This document shows positions 9,055 to 17,692 of a stretch of DNA of 64,000 nt, in pieces. The notes below the pieces were generated by a model. That model was given only the letters and a program-made list of their open reading frames with translations, was not told where the DNA came from and ran no database searches. The stretch's first letter is position 1. Every line of letters begins with the position of its first letter. A program made the position numbers and the translations under genes. This stretch comes from Acidiphilium sp. (GTDB taxonomy: Bacteria; Pseudomonadota; Alphaproteobacteria; Acetobacterales; Acetobacteraceae), in NCBI GenBank assembly GCA_028688905.1, contig JAQTXH010000001.1, positions 1 to 64,000 on the forward strand, written 5' to 3'.

Positions 9055-9962
9055 TGTTCGCGCAACATCGCCAGGAACGATCCCAGCGCGGGATTGCTGT
9101 TCGCGTCGCGCCAACACGCCATGAATTTGACTTGGGTCGGACCGTCGTCGTCCCAGACTTCCCGGTAGACGACGCCTCCGTAGCGGCCCCCCGTCGCGCC
9201 CTCGAACATCAGGAGCGTTCCATAATTCGCGCTGACCAGGCTCAGCAGCCTGTCCAGTGAAGCGTCCTGATGGACGATGTGCTGGGAGCCCACCGCATGA
9301 CGAAGCTTCGCTGTGAGCAGCCCTTCTAATTCCGGTCCAGGGCCTTGCTGCGGGACGAGGAACTTTTCATTTGCGAGATCCGCCCAGCGAATTCTCGGAT
9401 TTTGGCCAAGCGCATGATGCTCGGGGAAAGCCACGATCACCCGCTCGCTCCATAGTGGAAGCACGCGGCCGTCCCACGCCGTCGCTTGGCCGGTCATGAT
9501 CGCGACATCCACGGCGTTGCCCGCGAGGGCGCAAAGCAGCCGCTCATGGCTTCCATCGACCGTGCGCACATCCACATCCGGAAAGCGCCGATGGTATTCG
9601 ACCAGCGTCGTGTGCATGTTCCCTGCCGAAGGGGAGGCATGAACGCCGATCGCCAGCAGGCCAAGTTCGCCACGGCTCCTGCTCCTGAGCCGCTGGAGTT
9701 CCGTATCCACGTCATCAAGTATCCGCTTGGCGCTCGCGACGAACTCCAGCCCCACCGTGGTGAGGCGGGTGCCGCCATTCGTCCTTTCGAACAACACCAC
9801 GCCGAGCTGGCGCTCGATCTCGTGCAGCCGGCGGCTCAGGGTCGATTGGCGTATGTTCAGAGCTTCCGCCGCCTGTCGCAGGCTGCGGTGCTGTGACGTT
9901 ACGAGCGCCAAACGCAAATCACGAAGCTCTATGTCCACGCCGTTCACATCGTCGGCCCGCAT
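9018..9962 (-). CDS. LysR-family transcriptional regulator (copy 1)
   Basis: Up to 314 residues: an N-terminal winged helix-turn-helix (HRSLRQAAEALNIRQSTLSRRLHEIERQLG) and a C-terminal periplasmic-binding-like effector domain. Alignment with the paralogue at 39484-40401, which starts MPIELQDLRWA, suggests the true start may be the GTG nine codons inside (VDIELRDLRLA). It sits next to trbI in both trb copies, as is usual in these elements, where it may control transfer genes. The ligand is unknown. Confidence 0.88.
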   Translation of the reverse strand: MRADDVNGVDIELRDLRLALVTSQHRSLRQAAEALNIRQSTLSRRLHEIERQLGVVLFERTNGGTRLTTVGLEFVASAKRILDDVDTELQRLRSRSRGELGLLAIGVHASPSAGNMHTTLVEYHRRFPDVDVRTVDGSHERLLCALAGNAVDVAIMTGQATAWDGRVLPLWSERVIVAFPEHHALGQNPRIRWADLANEKFLVPQQGPGPELEGLLTAKLRHAVGSQHIVHQDASLDRLLSLVSANYGTLLMFEGATGGRYGGVVYREVWDDDGPTQVKFMACWRDANSNPALGSFLAMLREHYPDFSAEPPAT

Positions 9963-10054
9963 ACGCGCCGACGCCTCTTACAAACTTTGCCGCCCCTCCC
10001 TGTTCGCCTCCATCTCGATATACGTTGCGCTTGGTTTCGATCTTCCCCTACGCG

Positions 10055-11230
10055 TCATGCCGGCAACGGATCCGTGCCGCGATCAAGCAAGGCCAGATAG
10101 TCCGAATAGGCGTAGATCCGGCCGCGTTGCCGTCCCGTGGTCTCGCGCACGACGTTGATCTTGGCGAGGTTTTCCAGCGCCGTGCTGGCGGTCGGGAAAG
10201 AGACCGCGAGTTTCTCGGAGACAGTCTGGATGGTGACGATCGGGCTGGCTTGCATCAATTCGTGGACGCGGAGCGTGGATGGCGCCGCGCGGCCGAGGCC
10301 GGCGATCTGCTGTCGGTGAGCCTCGAACATGGCGATCAGATCGCGCGCGGTTGCGCAGGCTTGTTCAGCGGTCTCCGCGACGCCGGTCAGGAAGAACTCC
10401 ATCCAGGTCTCCCACGTCCCAGCCTGGCGGACCTCCTGCAGGAGCCGGTAATAGTCGTCGCGCCGGGATTTCAGGAACAGGCTGAGATAGAGGATCGGCT
10501 CGCGCAGCACCCCCGCCTCGCACAGGATCAGCGTGATGAGCAGCCGGCCCAGGCGCCCGTTGCCGTCGAGAAAAGGGTGGATCGTCTCGAACTGGACGTG
10601 GGCCAGGCCCGCCCGGATGAGCGGGGGCAGCGCCGCATCCTCGCTGTGCAGGAAGCGCTCGAGCGCATCGAGGCATTCGTCCAGCCGGTTCGGCGGCGGC
10701 GGCACGAACAGCGCGTTTCCGGGCCGGGTTCCGCCGATCCAGTTCTGCGAGCGGCGAAACTCGCCCGGTTGCTTTGCAGCGCCCCGTCCCGACTTGAGCA
10801 GGATGGCGTGCATTTCGCGGATCAGCCGGAGCGACAGGGGAAATCCGCCCCGCATCCGGGAGACGCCATGCTCGATCGCCGCAACGTAGTTCGAGACCTC
10901 AGTCACGTCGTCGAGTTCGACCGTCGGCGCTTCATGATTTTCGAACAGCAGCAGATCCGACAGCGAGGATTGCGTCCCCTCGATCTGAGAGGACAGCAGG
11001 GCTTCCTTGCGGACGTACATGTAGAGGAACAAAGGCGTCGAGGGCAGGATCGTCGTCACGCCATCAAGGCGCCCGACCGCGGCAATGGCGCGTTCGTAGA
11101 CCTGCATGAACCGTCCGAGTTCGAGCGGCGGATTCGGCGGCAGCGGGGCGGGCACATAGGCGCGCACGCGCTCGCCTCCCGCGCTCGTTTCGACATATGC
11201 CCCGAGCCTTTGGTTCTCTCCGTTCGTCAC
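10055..11230 (-). CDS. Fic-domain protein (probable AMP transferase)
   Basis: About 391 residues. The catalytic Fic motif HPFLDGNGRLGR is complete, with the His base and GNGR phosphate loop. Upstream is SSQIEGTQSS, which fits the inhibitory (S/T)xxxE(G/N) helix of class II Fic proteins, so activity is probably held off in cis. A winged-helix domain ends the protein. Such enzymes AMPylate proteins with ATP. I chose GTG 11230 because an AAAGGATC ribosome site precedes it; the frame runs 16 codons further. It may act like a toxin with its own brake; the target is unknown. Confidence 0.88.
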   Translation of the reverse strand: MTNGENQRLGAYVETSAGGERVRAYVPAPLPPNPPLELGRFMQVYERAIAAVGRLDGVTTILPSTPLFLYMYVRKEALLSSQIEGTQSSLSDLLLFENHEAPTVELDDVTEVSNYVAAIEHGVSRMRGGFPLSLRLIREMHAILLKSGRGAAKQPGEFRRSQNWIGGTRPGNALFVPPPPNRLDECLDALERFLHSEDAALPPLIRAGLAHVQFETIHPFLDGNGRLGRLLITLILCEAGVLREPILYLSLFLKSRRDDYYRLLQEVRQAGTWETWMEFFLTGVAETAEQACATARDLIAMFEAHRQQIAGLGRAAPSTLRVHELMQASPIVTIQTVSEKLAVSFPTASTALENLAKINVVRETTGRQRGRIYAYSDYLALLDRGTDPLPA

Positions 11231-11677
11231 AAGCGATCCTTTAATTAGCTTTCCCGCTATTAAAGCATATCGCCACATATCTTAATAGCGAGCGGGGCCA
11301 ATTCAAGGCTACCGGCATGACGCTGCGCCCACAGACGCAGGCAGTTGGGAGCACGACAGGGCGAGGATGTGGCCTGGCTCGACATCTTCGAGCCCTCAGC
11401 CAACCTGATCCGACTGGCGCCACAAGGCGCAAATCTAGGGAGGTTGGCGCACCCGACACGATTCGAACGTGTGGCCTCCACCTTCGGAGGGCCAAGGATT
11501 ACCCTTTCCCGGGCTTCGCGCATTTACGCTGAAATGCGATAAACTGCGCAATATCAAGATATTACTTGATTTTTTCCCTCCTTTTGGTACGCTGATTTCC
11601 GCTGAAAACGCCTCCGATTTGCTCCCAAGTGGTTGCAATGCGGTTGCAACGAGGAGGCTAGGAAAAGGCGGATTTCC
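11231..11677. other. Intergenic stretch: tRNA-like att site and integrase leader
   Basis: No protein-coding frame is convincing. It holds the second tRNA-Arg 3' half (11443-11489). An AT-rich stretch around 11540-11600 probably contains the integrase promoter, and a GAGGAGG-like ribosome site lies near 11650. No full tRNA can be folded because the 5' half is absent. Confidence 0.5.
11443..11489 (-). other. tRNA-Arg(CCG) 3' half, attachment-site-like (copy B)
   Basis: Minus-strand tRNA 3' half with anticodon loop CTCCGAA, T-arm ACACG/CGTGT around TTCGAAT, and the same acceptor strand as copy A. The T-stem pair that differs from copy A is changed on both sides (G-C to C-G), as expected for sequences derived from working tRNAs. 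It lies about 190 bases before the integrase start, the usual position of an ICE end site. Confidence 0.78.
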
Positions 11678-13078
11678 ATGACGAAATTGACCAAGCGCGT
11701 GATTGAGGGGCTGCAATCTGACGGATCGAAGCACGGAACGCTCTTCTGGGATAGCGAGCTGAAGGGCTTCGGCGTGCGCGTCTTCGAGAGTGGCCTGAAG
11801 ACGTTCGTCATCAAATTTCGAACCCGCGGAGGTCGCCAGCGCTGGCTCAAGATTGGAGCGTTCGGCGCACTCACAGCCGAGAAGGCGCGTGAAAAGGCCA
11901 AGCTCGAACTGGCTCGCGTAGTCGATGGCGAAGATCCGGCGGATGATCGCGACCAGCTTCGCGCGGCTGTGACCGTCACCCAGCTTTGCGATTTGTATAT
12001 GGAAGCCGCCGAGGCAGGTTTGGTCCTGGGACGGAAGGGCACTCCCAAGAAGCCGCAAACGCTGTCCACCGATCGCTCGCGGATCGACGCCCATGTGAAG
12101 CCGGTGTTGGGCCAGCTCAAAGCCAGCGAGGTGACGCGAACGGACATCGAAGGATTCAAGACCGCCGTCGTGACCGGAAAGACTGCACGCGATGAGAAGC
12201 TCGGGCCGCGTCGCCGGTCGATCGTGCGCGGCGGCAAGGGCGCGCTTACCCGCACCTTGGGACTGCTCGGCGCCGTGTTCGCGTGGGGCCAGGACAACGG
12301 CTATGTCGAACAAAACCCGGTCCGGGGCGTCAAGCGGTTCGCCGACGCGCAGAAGAAAGCGATGCTGACTGGCGAACAATATAGCGCGCTAGCTCAAACC
12401 CTCGACGAACTGGGCGCCAGGCGAGATCGCAATGACCAACCGATGCACAGCCCGGTTGGCCTGGCCGCCATTCGCTTCATCGCCCTCACGGGCGTTCGGC
12501 GTGGGGAATGCACCAATCTCAGGTGGGATGAGGTCGACGCGAACGGCACGTGCCTGGCTCTTGGGGAAACGAAGACCGGGCCGTCCTTGCGACCGCTCAG
12601 CCACGCGGCCTTCGCAATCGCCGACAGCCAGGATGCGATCGCTGACTACGTCTTTCCCGCCGGCCCCGACACCGAAGGCTATCAGGGTGTGCCAGGCCTG
12701 TGGCGCACCGTGCAGAAAACCGCCCGCCTTGCGGCCGAGGCGGCCGCGCTCAAGCGTGGTGAACCCGTGCCCGCCGCTGGGCCGCTCGATGGCGTCACGC
12801 TGCATAGCCTTCGACACAGCTTCGCCGGCGTCGCCGAGCAGCTCGGAGCGACAATCCCGACGATCGCGGCGCTGCTCGGTCATCGCGTCGGAGGCGTCAC
12901 CGGCGGCTACATCCTCAAACGGGTCGATGTGCTTTTGGTCGACGCAGCCAACCGCGTAGGCGACCACATCGTGATGCTGATGAGAGGCGAAGCGCCGCCC
13001 TCCACTGTCGTGCAATTTATGCCGCGCGGACGTGTTAGGGCGAATGCAGCCACCCGTCATTTAGCTTTGGCGAGCTGA
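11678..13078 (+). CDS. int: Tyrosine-type site-specific integrase (P4-like)
   Basis: About 466 residues. The N-terminal arm-binding DUF4102 domain (LFWDSELKGFGVRVFESGLKTF) is followed by a core-binding region and the catalytic domain. Visible catalytic residues: Arg in TGVRRGECTNLRW, His-x-x-Arg in LHSLRHSFAG, His in LLGHRVGG, and the nucleophile Tyr in GGYILKR. ATG 11678 is preferred, with a purine-rich site upstream; the frame opens 15 codons earlier. It stands beside a tRNA-Arg 3' half and most likely inserts the element there. Confidence 0.93.
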   Translation: MTKLTKRVIEGLQSDGSKHGTLFWDSELKGFGVRVFESGLKTFVIKFRTRGGRQRWLKIGAFGALTAEKAREKAKLELARVVDGEDPADDRDQLRAAVTVTQLCDLYMEAAEAGLVLGRKGTPKKPQTLSTDRSRIDAHVKPVLGQLKASEVTRTDIEGFKTAVVTGKTARDEKLGPRRRSIVRGGKGALTRTLGLLGAVFAWGQDNGYVEQNPVRGVKRFADAQKKAMLTGEQYSALAQTLDELGARRDRNDQPMHSPVGLAAIRFIALTGVRRGECTNLRWDEVDANGTCLALGETKTGPSLRPLSHAAFAIADSQDAIADYVFPAGPDTEGYQGVPGLWRTVQKTARLAAEAAALKRGEPVPAAGPLDGVTLHSLRHSFAGVAEQLGATIPTIAALLGHRVGGVTGGYILKRVDVLLVDAANRVGDHIVMLMRGEAPPSTVVQFMPRGRVRANAATRHLALAS

Positions 13079-13186
13079 GCGCATCCAGCACTGGCTGCGC
13101 TCGCCGAAGTTGGAGTCGAGGATCCAGATCCATTCGGGTGCGCCAAATCTCACGAATAGATTGGCGCGATCTTCCTAGCTGGAGGC

Positions 13187-13214
13187 GACAGGTTCAAATC
13201 CTGTGCCCGCAGCC
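13187..13214 (+). other. tRNA 3'-end-like fragment
   Basis: A perfect five-pair T-stem ACAGG/CCTGT with a canonical seven-base loop TTCAAAT is followed by an acceptor-like strand GCCCGCA and GCC. No matching 5' acceptor, D-arm or anticodon arm is present upstream. Just upstream, 13134-13144 also matches the acceptor end of the tRNA-Arg copies. It may be a scar of another integration event; its tRNA identity is not clear. Confidence 0.4.
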
Positions 13215-13322
13215 GAAACTAGCCCGTAAAGTCAATTGGTGGCCTTAGCGCAATCCGCCGATTCCGAGCTCCCGGATAAACTGGGAGCAAAATCCAGTGT
13301 GTTTCGGCGTAACGGAGCCGAC

Positions 13323-13751
13323 CTATTCGACGGTCGTCTCACGAAACAACGTCTCGATCAGCGGGCAATCCGGGCGCGTTCCATCGCCGCATTGCGCGAC
13401 GACCCTCTTCAGGACGCCCTCCATGCGTCTCAAATCGGCGATTTTCGTCCGCACGTCCGCCAAGTGAGTTGCCGCGAGGCGGCTCGCTTCCGCGCACGGC
13501 TGGTCCCGTTCATCCACCAGGCGCAACAATGCGCGCACCTCATCGAGCGAGAATCCTAGCTCCCGCCCCCTCAGTACGAAGCTGAGACGGCGTTCGTGCG
13601 CCTTATCATAGCTCCGATAGCCGCTGGCGGTCCGCGGCGGCGGTGGCAGCAGGCCGACCTTCTCGTAGTAGCGCACGGTTTCTAGATTGGCGCCCGTCCG
13701 CCGGGCCAACTCGGCCCGCTGAAGGCCCCTCGCCGGATTCTGATCGCGCAT
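13323..13751 (-). CDS. merR: MerR mercury-responsive regulator
   Basis: A 142-residue MerR protein: winged helix (LARRTGANLETVRYYEKVGLLPPPPRT), dimerisation helix, and the three mercury-ligand cysteines in DQPC, AQC and DC of the C-terminal part. It is transcribed away from merT across a shared operator at 13767-13797. MerR represses the operon without mercury and untwists the long-spacer promoter when Hg(II) is bound. Confidence 0.93.
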   Translation of the reverse strand: MRDQNPARGLQRAELARRTGANLETVRYYEKVGLLPPPPRTASGYRSYDKAHERRLSFVLRGRELGFSLDEVRALLRLVDERDQPCAEASRLAATHLADVRTKIADLRRMEGVLKRVVAQCGDGTRPDCPLIETLFRETTVE

Positions 13752-13766
13752 CGCAAAAAAAACCTC

Positions 13767-13797
13767 TTGACCCTGTAGTTACTACAGACCTTACCCT
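13767..13797 (+). promoter_or_regulatory. mer operator-promoter with 19-base spacer
   Basis: A -35 box TTGACC (13767-13772) and a -10 box TACCCT (13792-13797) are 19 bases apart, the overlong spacing characteristic of MerR-controlled promoters. The dyad CTGTAG-TTA-CTACAG (13773-13787) lies between them. The site drives merT onward and lies just upstream of the divergent merR start at 13751. Confidence 0.88.
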
Positions 13798-13839
13798 AGG
13801 CCAAGATCGAGGATTTGGGCAAGCAGAGAGAGCTTTGAG

Positions 13840-14256
13840 ATGAGCGATACACGAACCGCAATCGGCGCTGCGACGGCACACGCCTCGGCCGTGGCGTCAG
13901 GGCGCTTGGACGCAGATCGAACCCCGCGCCTGCTCGCTGTCGGCGGCATTCTCGGCGCTCTCGGGGCGGCGTCGTGCTGCGTCATTCCCTTCGCATTGTT
14001 CCTGGCCGGCGTCAGTGGAGCCTGGATCGGCAATCTGATCGCGCTCGAGCCCTACCAGCCGATTTTCGCCGGGGTCTCGCTTGCCTTCATCGGCTACGGC
14101 GGCTGGCGCCTCCGGCGCAAGCGGGAGATCGCATGCGCGGACGGCTACTGCGCCACGCCCCAATCGGACCGGATCGCGAAGATCGGCCTCTGGACCGCCG
14201 CGACGCTGGTCGTGCTCGCTGTCGGGTTCCCCTATGCGGCGCGCTACTTCCTCTGA
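13840..14256 (+). CDS. merT: Mercuric ion transporter MerT
   Basis: A 138-residue inner-membrane protein with three hydrophobic segments. The first carries the vicinal cysteine pair (GAASCCVIPFALF) that takes Hg(II) from MerP, and a further pair of cysteines (CADGYC) lies in the cytoplasmic loop, as in MerT. The N-terminal tail is longer than usual. First gene of the mer operon behind the MerR-type promoter. Confidence 0.9.
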   Translation: MSDTRTAIGAATAHASAVASGRLDADRTPRLLAVGGILGALGAASCCVIPFALFLAGVSGAWIGNLIALEPYQPIFAGVSLAFIGYGGWRLRRKREIACADGYCATPQSDRIAKIGLWTAATLVVLAVGFPYAARYFL

Positions 14257-14326
14257 AGTGCAGGCGTCCGGCGAGAGCCACTTCGACATCGACATCCAGT
14301 GTTAAATCCCAGGAAAGGTTAGAGAC

Positions 14327-14635
14327 ATGAAAACCCGAATCGGAATATTTGCCGCGCTTGGCATGCTGCTCGCGCCAATCGCCGCGCAGGCTGGGCAAGC
14401 CACCGTCGTCCTCGACGTTCATCATGCCGGCTGTGTGCTGTGCGGGCCGATCGTCAAGAGCACGCTCACCCACGTCAAGGGCGTCACCAGTGTTTCAGTT
14501 AGTCAGGCGGACGGCAACGCCGACGTCACGGCGACAGTCACCTATGACAACGCTCAGACGTCACCGGCGGCGATGATCAAGGCCACTACCGGCCAGGGTT
14601 ATCCTGCGGAAATTTCGAAGCTTGCAAAAAACTGA
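14327..14635 (+). CDS. merP: Periplasmic mercury-binding protein MerP
   Basis: A 102-residue protein: signal peptide (about residues 1-22, cleavage near AQA-GQ) and one heavy-metal-associated domain. The metal site is GCVLCGP instead of the usual GMTCxxC, but the CxxC pair is kept. It binds Hg(II) in the periplasm and hands it to MerT. The stop is 20 bases before the merF-like start. Confidence 0.88.
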   Translation: MKTRIGIFAALGMLLAPIAAQAGQATVVLDVHHAGCVLCGPIVKSTLTHVKGVTSVSVSQADGNADVTATVTYDNAQTSPAAMIKATTGQGYPAEISKLAKN

Positions 14636-14657
14636 TGAGCGGCCGCTTCGGCAACAG

Positions 14658-14924
14658 ATGTCCGAGATGAACGCTGAAAAATCCATCGCCGCGATCGTTG
14701 TCGCCGGTCTGGCTGTCCTGTGTTGCGCCGGACCTCTCCTGTTGGCGACCATCGGTTCGGTTGCGATCTCCGCGTCCGTGCTCACCGGTTCGCTCGCGAT
14801 CGTGGCGGGCGTCGTGGGGATCGGGCTCGTTGGCGTCTGCGCCTTTCGTCGTAGCCGCTCAGCCGACCCCAACCCTGTCGATTGCTTCGCGCTCGAATGC
14901 GCAAAACGAAAGTCAAACACATGA
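14658..14924 (+). CDS. MerF-like small mercury transporter
   Basis: About 88 residues with two membrane segments and a vicinal cysteine pair in the first (VLCCAGPLLLATIG), plus two further cysteines near the C-terminus (DCFALEC). Size, topology and cysteine placement fit MerF-like Hg(II) importers. The frame opens at 14622, but that would overlap merP; ATG 14658 or 14667 is more likely. Its stop overlaps the merA start as ATGA. Assigned by pattern and context. Confidence 0.75.
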   Translation: MSEMNAEKSIAAIVVAGLAVLCCAGPLLLATIGSVAISASVLTGSLAIVAGVVGIGLVGVCAFRRSRSADPNPVDCFALECAKRKSNT

Positions 14925-16354
14925 ACGATTGCTGCACGCCGGATACGAAGGATCGAACCCGCCGCTACGACCTCGCGGTCATCGGCGCAGGATCGGCAGG
15001 ATTCTCGGCCGCGATCACCGCCGCCGAGCGGGGTGCGAATGTCGCGCTGATCGGCCACGGCACGATCGGCGGAACCTGTGTCAACATCGGCTGCGTGCCG
15101 TCAAAGACCCTGATCCGCGCGGCGGAGACGCTGCACAACGCGCGCGTCGCGGCGCGCTTCGCCGGCGTCTCGGCGCATGCGGAACTCGCCGACTGGCGCG
15201 CGACCGTCAGGCAGAAGGACGACCTCGTCGCCGGGTTGCGCCAGGCCAAATACGCCGATCTGCTGCCCGCCTATAACGGCATCGCCTATCGCGAAGGGCA
15301 AGCGCGGCTCGTCGAGGGCGGCGTCGAGGTGGACGGCGCCCACATAGCCGCCGGCAAGATCATCATTGCGACCGGCGCGCGACCGGCGGCGCCCGTCATC
15401 CCCGGCATCGAGACCGTGCCTTATCTGACCAGCACGACCGCGCTCGATCTCACCAAACTGCCACGATCGGTGCTAGTGGTCGGCGGCGGCTATATCGGGG
15501 CGGAACTCGGGCAGATGTTCGCGCGCGCTGGCGTCAAGGTGACGCTTGTCTGTCGGTCCCGCCTGTTGCCGGAGGCCGAGCCCGAGATCGGCGCGGCGCT
15601 GACAGGCTATTTCGCCGACGAGGGGCTCGATGTCGTTTCCGGTGTGGCCTACCGCGCGATCCGGAGGACCGAGAGCGGCGTGGCTCTCGAGATCGCGCGC
15701 GACGGCCATGACACCACGATCGACGCCGATCAGGTGCTGATCACCACCGGACGAACGCCCAACATCGAGGGTCTCGGTGCGGCGGAATTCGGCGTCTCGC
15801 TCTCGCCGAAAGGCGCGATCATCGTCGACGACCGCATGCGCACGACCCGCGCCGGCATCTACGCTGCCGGCGACGTCACGGGGCGCGACCAGTTTGTTTA
15901 CATGGCCGCTTACGGCACCAAGCTCGCGGCCAAGAACGCCCTCAACGGTGACAGCCTAAGCTACGACAACGCGGCGATGCCGGCCATCGTGTTCACCGAT
16001 CCGCAAGTGGCGAGCGTCGGCCTGACCGAGGCGGTGGCGCGAAAGGCCGGTCGCAATATCCGCGTTTCGACGATCGGTCTCGATCACGTGCCGCGCGCGC
16101 TCGCCGCCCGCGACACGCGGGGACTGATCAAGCTCGTCGCGGATGCCGACAGCGGCAGGCTGCTCGGCGCCCATATCCTCGCCCCGGAAGGCGCCGACAG
16201 TATCCAGACCGCGGTCATGGCGATCCGTGGCGGACTGACCGTACAGCAGATCGCGGACACGATATTTCCCTATCTGACCACGGTGGAGGGCCTGAAGCTC
16301 GCCGCGCTGGCGTTCGACAAGGAGGTCGCGAAACTGTCTTGCTGTGCGGGATGA
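14921..16354 (+). CDS. merA: Mercuric reductase MerA
   Basis: About 477 residues, a flavoprotein of the disulfide oxidoreductase family that reduces Hg(II) to volatile Hg(0) with NADPH. Visible: FAD-binding VIGAGSAGFSAA, redox-active GGTCVNIGCVPSK, NAD(P)-binding VVGGGYIGAE, a second FAD contact YAAGDVTG, and the C-terminal cysteine pair LSCCAG that delivers mercury to the active site. There is no N-terminal MerP-like domain, which is common in alphaproteobacterial forms. The start ATG 14921 lies in an ATGA overlap with the preceding gene. Confidence 0.95.
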   Translation: MNDCCTPDTKDRTRRYDLAVIGAGSAGFSAAITAAERGANVALIGHGTIGGTCVNIGCVPSKTLIRAAETLHNARVAARFAGVSAHAELADWRATVRQKDDLVAGLRQAKYADLLPAYNGIAYREGQARLVEGGVEVDGAHIAAGKIIIATGARPAAPVIPGIETVPYLTSTTALDLTKLPRSVLVVGGGYIGAELGQMFARAGVKVTLVCRSRLLPEAEPEIGAALTGYFADEGLDVVSGVAYRAIRRTESGVALEIARDGHDTTIDADQVLITTGRTPNIEGLGAAEFGVSLSPKGAIIVDDRMRTTRAGIYAAGDVTGRDQFVYMAAYGTKLAAKNALNGDSLSYDNAAMPAIVFTDPQVASVGLTEAVARKAGRNIRVSTIGLDHVPRALAARDTRGLIKLVADADSGRLLGAHILAPEGADSIQTAVMAIRGGLTVQQIADTIFPYLTTVEGLKLAALAFDKEVAKLSCCAG

Positions 16355-16362
16355 CGGCTGTA

Positions 16363-17034
16363 TTAGCAGGCGGGTTTCGCCTCGATCAGTCTTATGAGGT
16401 CGTCGACGATAAAGTGCGACGAGGTAAGCACCAGGCCCGCCTCGGAGATTAGCTGCTCCGTCGGACGGTCAAAACTGGCACCAAAGGCCCACCCAGCCCA
16501 GGGCTCCCAAAGGCGGGTAACCATTTGCCGGATGCGTCCCTGCGGGCGGGTGTAGTCCAGCAGCCGGATCGTGCCCTGCGGGCGCACCACGCGCCCTAGC
16601 TCTCGCAGCGAAGGCAATTGGAGTTCATCCGGAAGCGTGCAGAACACGAACGTCGCGACGGCCGCGTCAAACGATGCGTTCGGGAAGGCCAGACGCGAGA
16701 TATCCATTTGCACGAGCTCGACCGATGCCGGCGAAAGGCCTCGCCGGCGCTCGGCGCGTTTCAACATAGCCGGGCTGAGATCCAGTCCAACGACTTCGGA
16801 ACCGGCAGGATAGAACCGCATATTCCGGCCGGTTCCGACACCGGCATCAAGAAGCCGGCCCGATAGCCCTTGGAAGAGGAGCGGCCGTATCGAGCGATAG
16901 CGGCCGTATTCAAAGGGCAGATCGAGCAAATCGTAGAACGGCGCGATCCTCTCGTACCGATGCCGCAGATCGTCAGCGCCCGCTCCCGCGGGTCGATGGC
17001 CGGTTCTCACCGACCGCTCATTCCGCCGTGCCAC
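16363..17034 (-). CDS. Class I SAM-dependent methyltransferase
   Basis: A 223-residue UbiE/COQ5-like methyltransferase: motif I LLDAGVGTGRNMRFY, motif II VVGLDLSPAMLKRA, an acidic VQMDISRL loop and a post-core VVRPQGTIRLLDY. It overlaps the peroxiredoxin gene by 17 bases and is the last gene of the arsM-led minus-strand set, so arsenic or lipid/quinone methylation are both possible. The substrate is not deducible. Confidence 0.82.
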   Translation of the reverse strand: MARRNERSVRTGHRPAGAGADDLRHRYERIAPFYDLLDLPFEYGRYRSIRPLLFQGLSGRLLDAGVGTGRNMRFYPAGSEVVGLDLSPAMLKRAERRRGLSPASVELVQMDISRLAFPNASFDAAVATFVFCTLPDELQLPSLRELGRVVRPQGTIRLLDYTRPQGRIRQMVTRLWEPWAGWAFGASFDRPTEQLISEAGLVLTSSHFIVDDLIRLIEAKPAC

Positions 17035-17539
17035 GGATCGGGTAGTTCTTCTCCTGCACGAATTTCAGCCCATTCAGCACGCCATGAAGTTCGGGGCGCG
17101 CGAAGGGTGCATTGGAGATATCGACGATCTGTAGCCGCCCCTCCGGGTTGATGATGAACAGGCCTGGTTCTGGGAATGGGCGGTCGGCTTCTTCAGGTGA
17201 GCGCGGCTCAGAGATGTAGAGACCGAGCACCCGCATTTGATCGACGGACAACCCATAGCCGATGGGGACGCGCCAGCCTTCCTCGGCCGCCTCACTCTCG
17301 GCCTTTTCCTGAGGGTCTCCCGAGACTGCGATCACTTCGGTCCCGATCCCGTGGAAGTCATCGAGCAGCCGGTCGAGCGTCTTGAGATAGGTCCGGCAGA
17401 TCGGGCAATGCTTGCCGCGATAGACCACTACCATCTGCCAACCGGCGGAAGATCCGATCGTGACCTCTCCACCACCGACTTTCGGCACCGTGAGCGTGGG
17501 CATGGTTGCGCCGGCTTGAATCTTGTAAACCATGCTCAT
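17018..17539 (-). CDS. Peroxiredoxin-like (AhpC/TSA) redoxin
   Basis: A 173-residue thioredoxin-fold protein with a CPIC motif (VVYRGKHCPICRTYL) near residues 43-50 and AVSGDP typical of the peroxiredoxin-like family. It could reduce peroxides or disulfides produced in metal stress. It lies between the aquaporin and the methyltransferase on the minus strand and probably belongs to the arsM operon, although 153 bases separate it from the aquaporin gene. Confidence 0.82.
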   Translation of the reverse strand: MSMVYKIQAGATMPTLTVPKVGGGEVTIGSSAGWQMVVVYRGKHCPICRTYLKTLDRLLDDFHGIGTEVIAVSGDPQEKAESEAAEEGWRVPIGYGLSVDQMRVLGLYISEPRSPEEADRPFPEPGLFIINPEGRLQIVDISNAPFARPELHGVLNGLKFVQEKNYPIRGTAE

Positions 17540-17692
17540 CAGATGCTCCTGACCTTACTGGACCAGACGTTCGCGAAACCGACCTCTCGGCTGGACCCGG
17601 GTGCTTCGCGAGCGATGGCGCCGACTCGACCACCAGGCGGGGGCTTTTGGGGGAGTTGCAGACCGCACTGCAACTGGCCAAGTCGGTGCCAT

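Larger units (their letters stand above)
7109..11489. mobile_element. Remnant of a related conjugative element between two tRNA 3' halves
   Basis: Direct repeats of a tRNA-Arg 3' half (7109-7155 and 11443-11489) bound a truncated trbG, trbI, a DUF2274 gene, a LysR regulator and a Fic gene, but no integrase, relaxase or replication gene. The trb part is an inverted partial copy of 39484-42110 in the main element. The likely history is a tandem integration followed by deletion and rearrangement. The boundaries are seen; the history is inferred. Confidence 0.55.
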
